A DNA stretch of 64,000 nucleotides. Origin: Rhodospirillales bacterium 24-66-33 (GTDB lineage: Bacteria; Pseudomonadota; Alphaproteobacteria; Reyranellales; Reyranellaceae). Location of the stretch: positions 44,671 to 108,670 of the forward strand of contig NCHQ01000021.1 of the NCBI GenBank assembly GCA_002281855.1. Direction: 5' to 3'. The first letter of the stretch is position 1. Each line of letters begins with the position of its first letter. The notes beneath the pieces are model-generated. The model searched no databases and was not told the origin of the DNA. It saw nothing but the letters and a program-made list of their open reading frames with translations. This document shows positions 51,801-57,927 of this stretch, piece after piece. A program made the position numbers and the translations under genes.

Positions 51801-52417
51801 TTCGTCGTCACTACATTCTCGCGCATCGAGGCTTCGGCAGCCTTGAGGCGGTCCTCGGCCTGAAAATACTTCCTGTGTGCCGCTCGACGGGAGGCCCAAA
51901 GCGCCTCGGCTTCGGCCTCCATACTCTTGAGCGTCTCGCGCAAGCCAATGATTCCGGCGCTCGCCGAGAAGAGCATCTGGCCGACGTCGTCTTGCGCTTG
52001 CAAGATTTCTTTGCCGCCCTGGCGCAGGCGCTCGTGATCGAGACTGAACATCCGCGCATAGAAGCGGCGATCCGCGCCCGCGAGAAATGGCGCAAGCGCG
52101 CCCTCGCCCGACGGCATGGGCAGGTCATCATCGCCCAGCAACGTATCCTTGTTACCTTTGCGCCGGCGTACCTTGATAGTATCGCTTCCCCTTTCCAGAA
52201 GCGCGCCCACGCGCATGGCATTGTACTCGTGAAGGAAATTGCGGGATGAGTTCGATGGAATGCCGAAGAACAAGTCTTCGACACCGCCCATCGCCGTCGA
52301 CTTTCCGGCTTCATTCTCACCAAGCAGCATATGGAAGTCCGGCTTGCTGTCCGGCAAGGCGATGATGGCGTCCGTGAAGTGGCCGTATCGCAAGAGATCA
52401 AGCTGTCGGATGCGCAT
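48836..52417 (-). CDS. SMC/Rad50-like ATPase (SbcC/YhaN-type)
   Basis: An 1193-aa ATPase. Walker A is LLGENEAGKSTAMGG near residue 35. The middle ~800 residues are long coiled coils with frequent Glu/Ala/Arg heptads. The C-terminal lobe has the signature-like STGTADQLYLALR and Walker B MPFIADDLFINFDD, followed by the His-switch region VLFFTHHEH. There is no zinc-hook CxxC in the centre that I can see, which fits YhaN/RecF-like relatives better than true SbcC. The start is the ATG at 52417, four bases after the SbcD-like stop. It should form a DNA end-processing complex with that phosphoesterase. Confidence 0.88.
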   Translation of the reverse strand: MRIRQLDLLRYGHFTDAIIALPDSKPDFHMLLGENEAGKSTAMGGVEDLFFGIPSNSSRNFLHEYNAMRVGALLERGSDTIKVRRRKGNKDTLLGDDDLPMPSGEGALAPFLAGADRRFYARMFSLDHERLRQGGKEILQAQDDVGQMLFSASAGIIGLRETLKSMEAEAEALWASRRAAHRKYFQAEDRLKAAEASMRENVVTTNKWQSLKSAFDTASDAYCTIESEIELKSAELRKLSRIRRVCRDVRKREETQGAIQALGEVTPFEADAFKALEMAAKDEAAATTRISALSEQIGALKAERAALTFDDALLARAEDIAQLRDRRIQIRAGKADLPKRRAELAAAVASLNRLAAELEWSGNIDQLIARIPAKAKVAVLRGLLNRHGVQSGAVENAKSAVAEAEEKLGEIVADLERLGALTDVAKLAMLIKAARELGDFAGQIANSRREEQEVRTAIGRALKALHPAVSDYGALESMPVPPLASVDDHREARRSLEQRQRICRERIRNAEQERGRHRKAYERLSADEHVVGADELERLRRRRNTGWSIIRRRHLEGVAISEDEIAAFSPSGELAGEFEAAIRIVDEAADRRCENADAAAQLAVNGRQISEQDDLLGSLSLEEKALAEERAVLDAAWDGLWSGTPVAPQDPDVMIEWLRIRSEIVDLVAQLGTAERHAGAWQQREAEAKRILLAELDVLGVPTASLVMQPLHLVIEAAAAVERTHENAAQTRRDLDAARQKATSAVARKRKALEEAEAKWKEWSTSWETALKVLQFPAMATPETVEAQINAIDDMRETAARINDLRHERIEKIERDIGAFEADVAALAQSIAPHLEGTDSEEAVLEIDRLVAEAVRLRDLKAAKDSDIGNVQEKIAEWRESSSEAREIIAQLQRAAGVASMDDLRIAIQRSDEMRMLKVELDRLTAALTQDGDGLSVADLSAECAGSDLDAIAAKEHTITEELQELRNRLMEARENRNAARQAYVAVGGDDKAARDAADRQAALAEMTEIAEQYVRLRSAIVLLQWAIDRYRREKQAPLLKRASELFAILTCRSFETLQLEFDEQDNVQLTGIRQDGRRVPVAGMSTGTADQLYLALRVAAVEDYLDHTEPMPFIADDLFINFDDKRAAAGFRVLGELAKKTQVLFFTHHEHLLKVARKVLGVPVGEATLPLVGSPPAHFQRQRESPDPGNFR

Positions 52418-52421
52418 GTGA

Positions 52422-53687
52422 TTACGCCTTCTCTGCTGCGATACGTGCGCTGAGATACGCACCGGCATGAGTGATCGAGCCTGCAACGTTGCCGTCGATG
52501 GCCGCCTTCAGCACGGCATCGTCCGATTCCGCGCGGACATCGTGAGGCAGTTTGCGGACGAGATCCCCGAGATCCAACGCAAGCCGTGCCTGCAACTCGG
52601 CGTCGCCGCCAGCGCTTTCCATTATCCGCTGCAGATCGCCCAACGCATCCTTGCGCGAGGCGGCGCCTTCAGGGCTAGCAGTCGCAATGACGAGCCGCTC
52701 GATCCATGCAATCTCCTCGCCCAAGCCCAATGCGGCGGCCCTTACCTCGGCGAGGACATGTTCTGTCGATGCGAGCAATTCGCCGTGCAGCCCGGTTCGC
52801 CCCGTCAGCTCGATTCTGCAGGCGAGAAGACGGCCTTCGGCTTCGCGCTCGGCGGTAGCCGCGATCGCTTGACGAACGAGGTCGATGGCGTCAGCCGACG
52901 TCCTGCATAGATCCACCGGGACCGGCAAATGGATCCAGCGGACGCAATCGACGTGAAGCGGTGAGATCCCCTCGACTTGGCCATCCTCGACTGAAACCAG
53001 CGACGCGCCTTTCGGACCGCATTCGCGAATGTGCCGGCCCTGCAAGTTGCCGCAGAACACAACATGCGGCCGCTCGTGGAGAATGGCGGCCCGGTGCACG
53101 TGGCCGAGCGCCCAATAGTCGTATCCCTTGTTGACCAAATCCTCGATGGCGCATGGTGCATAGTTCGCGTGCCCGTGCATCCCGCCCAGCCCGGTGTGCA
53201 AGACGCCGATGTTGAAGCAACCGGCAATCGGCGGCGGATAGGCGGGAACCAAATTGTCCGTGACGTCCCGCTGGCGGAAGCTGTGGCCGTGAACGGCAAC
53301 GTTGAGATGCTGCAGTTGGAAGGTCTCTGCCTTGCGCGCCGAAAACACGCTAACATTGGCGGGCAGGGTAAGCCGGCGCGTGATCTGGCTTTCTGCATCG
53401 TGATTGCCGTGAAGCACGAAGACCGGGATGTTGGCTTGCGCAAGTCGACCCATCTGCTTTGCGAAGAAGAGTCCGGTCTGATAGTCGCGCCAATCGCCGT
53501 CATAGAGGTCGCCGGCGATGACGACGAAGTCGACCTCGTCCTCGACTGCCTGACTGACAAGATTGTCGAACGCAATGCGCGTTGCGGTCCGAATCCGTTC
53601 GGCTGCTGCGCCTTGTTGTCCGGAAAGCCCCTTGAGCGGGCTGTCGAGATGGATATCGCCAGTATGGATAAAGCGAAAAGGTCTCAA
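52422..53687 (-). CDS. SbcD/Mre11/YhaO-like metallophosphoesterase nuclease
   Basis: A 421-aa nuclease subunit. The five metallophosphoesterase motifs are present: FIHTGDIHLDSPL (DxH, residues 7-19), VIAGDLYDGDW (about 57-67), LHGNHDAES (GNHD, about 95-103), GVLHTGLGGMHGH and ALGHVHRA (GHxH). The C-terminal part is a capping domain rather than a long tail. It is the first gene of a two-gene operon with the SMC-like ATPase and is preceded by promoter-like element C. Confidence 0.9.
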   Translation of the reverse strand: MRPFRFIHTGDIHLDSPLKGLSGQQGAAAERIRTATRIAFDNLVSQAVEDEVDFVVIAGDLYDGDWRDYQTGLFFAKQMGRLAQANIPVFVLHGNHDAESQITRRLTLPANVSVFSARKAETFQLQHLNVAVHGHSFRQRDVTDNLVPAYPPPIAGCFNIGVLHTGLGGMHGHANYAPCAIEDLVNKGYDYWALGHVHRAAILHERPHVVFCGNLQGRHIRECGPKGASLVSVEDGQVEGISPLHVDCVRWIHLPVPVDLCRTSADAIDLVRQAIAATAEREAEGRLLACRIELTGRTGLHGELLASTEHVLAEVRAAALGLGEEIAWIERLVIATASPEGAASRKDALGDLQRIMESAGGDAELQARLALDLGDLVRKLPHDVRAESDDAVLKAAIDGNVAGSITHAGAYLSARIAAEKA

Positions 53688-53761
53688 GGCAGAGCTCCCT
53701 CATTCAACGGCGGCAGGTTGCGATCAGCAGAGCCGTGCGCTCTCTTGCTGGTCTCCCAAGG

Positions 53762-53794
53762 GGTGATCGAAATCCGAAGGGGGACCCGGCAAGC
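53762..53794 (-). promoter_or_regulatory. Island promoter-like element, copy C (upstream of the SbcD-like gene)
   Basis: Minus strand: GCTTGCCGGG, 15 bases, CGATCACC (53794 to 53762). The CGATCACC block starts 75 bp before the SbcD-like ATG at 53687. Both blocks match copies A and B; the flank after CGATCACC differs. Confidence 0.65.
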
Positions 53795-54096
53795 CAGAGT
53801 CAGAAAATTTTTAAATGCTCTCGACGCGCGAACGTATTAAGAACGCACTAGTGGCGTCCAGCCTGCAGACGTCAACATCTTGTGTGTGTCGATCCCTGGC
53901 AGCAAGTGCTACATCACAAGTGACATGATTTGACATGAGAACTAAAAGAGAACAAGCTTTGCTTGCTGGTCGTTGGCAGGCAGTCCCATCCTCGCTGCAG
54001 CTATGTGACCCAAGGGACGTTTTTCTTGCCATGATCGATGCGATGGCTTCACATCTCTATCGCCCACGCGGGCAATGCGGCGGAAAGGAGGCGCCA
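53795..54096. other. Divergent spacer upstream of the DprA operon with a 10-bp-phased direct repeat
   Basis: Non-coding 302 bp. TGACATGA occurs twice, at 53919-53926 and 53929-53936, exactly one DNA helical turn apart, overlapping a TTGACA (53928-53933) that could be a -35 box. This is a plausible activator or repressor site for the DprA operon. I see no match to the CCGGG/CGATCACC element on the plus strand. Confidence 0.45.
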
Positions 54097-54132
54097 ATGG
54101 CCCAACAATCAGCAAAAGGTGGCATCGCGTGA
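54097..54132 (+). CDS. Possible 11-codon leader ORF coupled to the first DprA gene
   Basis: ATG at 54097 is preceded by AAAGGAG (54084-54090), the strongest Shine-Dalgarno in this stretch. It opens an 11-residue frame (MAQQSAKGGIA) whose TGA overlaps the GTG start of the DprA-like gene (GTGA, 54129-54132). This would force translational coupling or provide attenuation. It could also be the tail of a longer, unrecognised small frame beginning at 53935. Confidence 0.4.
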   Translation: MAQQSAKGGIA

Positions 54133-55022
54133 GCATGCGGTTGGCGCTGAACGACGCCGGGCCTGCGCTGTCGCCTATTTCGCCGCGCCGGGAGCTTGGA
54201 GCCTATGAGGCGCTCTGGCTCGAGCAGGGCGCCACCTTCAAGACGCTTGCGAACAAGTTCGCTGCCGATCCTGCAGCGTTGCCATCCGACTTCACGCCGC
54301 CCCAGCTCGCCGACCAGTGCGCAACTGAAGTCATGAAGCGGCTAAAGCAGGGGGGCGTCCATCAGTTTGGCGTGCGCATCAATCATGCCGGCGACTACCC
54401 GATGAAGCTGCGCGATGCCCGCCATCCCGTCGAACTGCTCTACTATCGGGGTGCCTGGGAGATCACCGAAACGCGATGCGTTGCAGTGGTGGGCAGCCGC
54501 GAGGCTTCCGAGGACGGCGTTCGCCGAGCTGAGCGGCTTGCTCGCGAACTGGTCGATCGCGATTTCACGGTCGTGTCTGGACTTGCCAAAGGTGTCGACA
54601 CCGCAGCCCTTAACGCCGCAATCGAGCGTAAAGGCCGAACGATCGCCGTCGTTGGGACGCCACTCGGCGCTTGCTATCCCAAGGAGAACTATGAGCTGCA
54701 GGAGGAGATCGCGCGCCAGCATCTCGTCATCTCACAGGTGCCGGTATTACGCTATGGCAAGCAAGCGCCGCCTCAGAACAGACTGTTCTTTCCCGAGCGG
54801 AACGTCACGATGAGCGCGCTAACCGAAGGTACGATCATTGTCGAAGCGGGGGACACGTCAGGTACGCTGACGCAGGCGCGGGCCGCCCTGCACCAAGGAC
54901 GCAAGCTGTTCATCCTCGATTCGTGCTTTAATCGGTCGGACATCACTTGGCCTGCCCGCTTCGAGGCGGAAGGGGCGGTTCGGGTAAGGACGCCCGACGA
55001 CATCTGGAGCGCGCTTGGTTGA
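54129..55022 (+). CDS. DprA/Smf-like SLOG-domain protein (DprA-1)
   Basis: A 297-aa protein with a full DprA Rossmann (SLOG) domain: VAVVGSREASEDG (about residues 120-132), TVVSGLAKGVDTAA (about 149-162), and FFPERNVTMSALTEGTIIVE followed by AGDTSGTLTQARAAL (about 222-256). These bind the ssDNA or nucleotide ligand in the family. The N-terminal part is not the standard SAM-like domain, and the C-terminal winged helix of competence DprA is missing. The start is GTG 54129 or ATG 54135. The stop overlaps the TTG start of the next gene. Together with three following genes it forms a nucleotide-themed operon rather than a competence locus. Confidence 0.85.
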   Translation: MSMRLALNDAGPALSPISPRRELGAYEALWLEQGATFKTLANKFAADPAALPSDFTPPQLADQCATEVMKRLKQGGVHQFGVRINHAGDYPMKLRDARHPVELLYYRGAWEITETRCVAVVGSREASEDGVRRAERLARELVDRDFTVVSGLAKGVDTAALNAAIERKGRTIAVVGTPLGACYPKENYELQEEIARQHLVISQVPVLRYGKQAPPQNRLFFPERNVTMSALTEGTIIVEAGDTSGTLTQARAALHQGRKLFILDSCFNRSDITWPARFEAEGAVRVRTPDDIWSALG

Positions 55023-55660
55023 CGGTCCGCCTATCCCTGATCGACGACAGCAATCGCGGTGACCATTTTCATCTGACGCCTGCGGACACTTGCTTCTATC
55101 TGTTCGAATATACCTCGCATCGCGACTATTCGTTCAGCCAGACCAACAGTCTGATCAGCAACCTCAAGAAGAAGCCCAGCCAGTCCAGCAATGCCGGCTA
55201 TTACCACAAGGGCCGTGCGATCATGAGCTGCGCCCAAACGCTCGCTGCGACACTCAATCCGAACTGGCTGAACAGCGCCACGCTAGTGCCGACGCCTGGC
55301 TCCAAGGCACGTGATCATCCCGACTACGACGATAGGATCGAGCGGATCTGCCGGCTGATGCGCAATCCCGAGCCTGATGTTCGGAATCTGGTCTACCAGA
55401 CTCAGTCTACCGCCGCCTCGCATGAGGTAGCACAGGGCAATCGGGTGACGGTGCAACAACTGATCGAGGCCTATGCGATCGACGAAGCTGCTGCCCAGAG
55501 GACGCCCACAAGCATCGGAATCGTCGACGATGTGCTGACCGCGGGCACCCACTTTCGAGCGATGCACAGCGTGTTGAGCGCCAGATTTCCCGGCGTGCCG
55601 ATCATCGGGCTGTTCGTCGCACGGCGGGTATTCCCGGCTGATGATTTCGATATGCTGTAG
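55019..55660 (+). CDS. Phosphoribosyltransferase-like protein (ComF-type PRTase)
   Basis: A 213-aa protein. The PRPP-binding loop SIGIVDDVLTAGTHFRAM (about residues 168-185) matches the type I PRTase signature (two acidic residues, then TxGT). TLVPTPGSKARDHPDYDDR (about 89-107) would form the flexible loop and pyrophosphate loop. The start must be a TTG at 55019, because the frame overlaps the DprA-1 stop (TTGA) and no ATG occurs before residue 60. The substrate base is unknown. It sits between two DprA/SLOG genes. Confidence 0.78.
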   Translation: MTVRLSLIDDSNRGDHFHLTPADTCFYLFEYTSHRDYSFSQTNSLISNLKKKPSQSSNAGYYHKGRAIMSCAQTLAATLNPNWLNSATLVPTPGSKARDHPDYDDRIERICRLMRNPEPDVRNLVYQTQSTAASHEVAQGNRVTVQQLIEAYAIDEAAAQRTPTSIGIVDDVLTAGTHFRAMHSVLSARFPGVPIIGLFVARRVFPADDFDML

Positions 55661-55662
55661 CC

Positions 55663-56673
55663 ATGGACGAAGCGAAAACGCCACAGCCAAGGGCAGGTCC
55701 CGAAGCGCGCGACGGCAACAACCGGTCCGGCTCGTCGGCATCACGAGCACCAAGAACCGAGACAGACGCATTCCTCACGCTCTCGGCGATGCGCGGCATC
55801 GGCCCAAAGACGCTTTTCGAGTGGGCCGAAGAGGGTTCCAGCTACCGCGCAATTCTGTCGGAAGGACCGTCCGATCAACCATCAGGTTGGCGCGAGCGCC
55901 GAGCAGAAGCGGCTGATCGTGCGGTGAAAATGCGCGAGCTGCTAGAGCACCTTCAAGTGAGGCTAATTCTACGCTCGGATCGCGAGTTTCCAGCACGCCT
56001 GCTGGAGCTGACTCGGCCGCCACATTGGCTCTTCGTCCAGGGCTCCGTAGACCGTCTCAACGAGCCGTCGGTCGCAATCGTGGGCACGCGCAAACCGAGC
56101 GACGACGGCATCTTCCTCGCCCGCTACGTCGGCGCGTGTCTCAGCGACTGGAGCGTACCTACCGTAAGTGGGCTCGCCGCCGGCATCGACCAGCTTGCTC
56201 ACGAGGAATCGCTCCGCTCGGGAGTTCCGACTATCGCCGTCCTCGGTACCGGGATCCTCGAAGACTATCCGAAGGGCTCGAGCGGCGTGCGCGAGCGCAT
56301 CCTCGCCGGCGGCGGTGCCATCATCACGGAATATCTTCCTCGGGCGAGCTACAGCGGCGACAATTTCGTGCAACGTAACCGACTCCAGGCGGCCCTAGCG
56401 TGCATCCTGATCCCGGTCGAATGGAAGCGCCGCAGTGGCACAGCGCATACGGTGCGCTTTGCAAGCTCCCTGAAGCGGCCCATTGCATGCCTTCGTCTTC
56501 CTTACTGGCCGCACGACCGTGTCCAGTTCGAGCCGGGGCTCGGCCTCGAGACCGGCGCACTGTTTACGGTTCCGCGCGAGCAGGACGCATTTGATCGCTT
56601 CGTTCGCGATAGCATTGGCGAGACGGCGTCTGAGGCGACGAAGCAGCTTTCGCTCTTTGGCGAGGATGATTGA
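55663..56673 (+). CDS. Second DprA/Smf-like protein with helix-hairpin-helix N terminus (DprA-2)
   Basis: A 336-aa protein. Residues ~36-58 (FLTLSAMRGIGPKTLFEWAE) form a helix-hairpin-helix DNA-binding element as in classical DprA. The Rossmann core follows: VAIVGTRKPSDDG (about 135-147) and TVSGLAAGIDQLAHEESL (about 166-183). The third block, NFVQRNRLQAALACILIP, then KRRSGTAHTVRFA, is altered relative to DprA-1. The ATG at 55663 follows the PRTase stop by two bases, and its own stop is immediately followed by the next ATG. Two dissimilar DprA paralogues in one operon suggest a heteromeric complex. Confidence 0.85.
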   Translation: MDEAKTPQPRAGPEARDGNNRSGSSASRAPRTETDAFLTLSAMRGIGPKTLFEWAEEGSSYRAILSEGPSDQPSGWRERRAEAADRAVKMRELLEHLQVRLILRSDREFPARLLELTRPPHWLFVQGSVDRLNEPSVAIVGTRKPSDDGIFLARYVGACLSDWSVPTVSGLAAGIDQLAHEESLRSGVPTIAVLGTGILEDYPKGSSGVRERILAGGGAIITEYLPRASYSGDNFVQRNRLQAALACILIPVEWKRRSGTAHTVRFASSLKRPIACLRLPYWPHDRVQFEPGLGLETGALFTVPREQDAFDRFVRDSIGETASEATKQLSLFGEDD

Positions 56674-57927
56674 ATGCTCAAGGGAGCGATCTTCTCCTTG
56701 CACGATGTGCTCGCCAAGGCTGGCCCGATCGACGCCGATCTCTTCACCGAGACGATTAAGCTCCTGCGCTACCTGAAGAGTCGCAACGTCGAACCGGTCT
56801 TCATCAGCAATAGAGTTTGGACGGTAACCTACAAGGACGGTTCCCCGCCCAAGTCATTCAAGGAGGTGCTCGAGGCTCAGCTGGGACCAGTTTCCTACTA
56901 TATCGGCGGCCAGAACGGCATGCCCTTCAAGCCGCTCACCGCTGCAACGACCCATATTCTCGCGGACAAGGGCTGGACCAGTCGCGAGGTCATTTATGTT
57001 GGCAACACCGATTCTGACATGCGTACCGCGCAGAACGGAAATATTCTATTCGTCAACGTTGTTTGGCATGGAGAAGGGAGTTCCTATGGCTTCCAATTCG
57101 AGAGCCCACTCGACGTTGCACGCTTTGTCGACTGCTTATGTGTGGGCCTCAATAGCTGGTTCTGGACGATCGAAGATGACCCTTTGCGGGTCTATGCGCT
57201 GGCGCCTTTTTCGACACTGTCATCGCAATATCTGCAGGCTCACGCCTATTCGGCGAGCGCACGGGCGACCGCCAAGGACGGGGCTGGTGACGCGGCATTC
57301 TGGGGCCGCTTGCTAGCCGCCCGAGTCTATTTTTCTGGGCTTGTCGACGAGATCGACTACATCACCGCCTATCCCGGCCATTCGCAGGATTCGAAGCCCA
57401 CCGTGATTGCCGAGGCGCTCAACATCTTCGGTCAGTCGCTCCGTGCGCGCTACATTCCGGATCTGTTGCTCCGCCACAGCAAGGCCACCAAGTCGCAGAC
57501 GGCTCGTGCTGCCGGCGGCAGCGTGGGAATCGACAATCAGTTAAGCACGATCATGCTCAACCCAAATCCTTTGAAGGGTCTCGGCGGTGACCCGTACAAG
57601 TCCTTTCCCGTCAGAAAGCACAAGACGGTCTTGCTGGTCGACGATTTCTGCACGGAAGGCAATTCCTTCGAAGCAGGCCGTGCGTTTATCGAAGCGACGG
57701 GTGCCAAGGTCATCTGCCTTAGTTGGCTGAAGACAATCAACCGCGACTATCATGCTCTCGCCATGCCGCTCAAGATCACGAGCCCGTTCAAGCCGCTGCA
57801 GTTGACAGAGACACCGCCGACAAAGGCCTACAGTTATCACGCGGCGATTGCTTCCAAGGCTGCAGAAGTCGATCTTGCCCAGCTGCACGCGCGCTACTTT
57901 AAATGGGCTTGGCCAAAGGGCCTCTAG
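56674..57927 (+). CDS. Fusion of an inactive-looking HAD domain and a phosphoribosyltransferase domain
   Basis: A 417-aa protein. Residues 1-~150 have the HAD fold order (AIFSLHDVLAKAG; PVFISNRVW; VIYVGNTDSDMRTAQNG), but both motif-I aspartates are replaced (SLH where DxD is required), so phosphatase chemistry is unlikely and a ligand-binding role is probable. Residues ~260-400 carry a PRTase domain with the PRPP loop TVLLVDDFCTEGNSFEAGR (about 311-329). The gene begins directly after the DprA-2 stop (TGA-ATG). Its 3' end overlaps the convergent nuclease-like gene by 29 bases. Confidence 0.78.
   Translation: MLKGAIFSLHDVLAKAGPIDADLFTETIKLLRYLKSRNVEPVFISNRVWTVTYKDGSPPKSFKEVLEAQLGPVSYYIGGQNGMPFKPLTAATTHILADKGWTSREVIYVGNTDSDMRTAQNGNILFVNVVWHGEGSSYGFQFESPLDVARFVDCLCVGLNSWFWTIEDDPLRVYALAPFSTLSSQYLQAHAYSASARATAKDGAGDAAFWGRLLAARVYFSGLVDEIDYITAYPGHSQDSKPTVIAEALNIFGQSLRARYIPDLLLRHSKATKSQTARAAGGSVGIDNQLSTIMLNPNPLKGLGGDPYKSFPVRKHKTVLLVDDFCTEGNSFEAGRAFIEATGAKVICLSWLKTINRDYHALAMPLKITSPFKPLQLTETPPTKAYSYHAAIASKAAEVDLAQLHARYFKWAWPKGL

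Noticed and set aside
54129..56673. Ordinary competence dprA
   Set aside because: Two dissimilar paralogues interleaved with PRTase genes, a missing winged-helix tail, and the defence-island context do not fit the single housekeeping gene.
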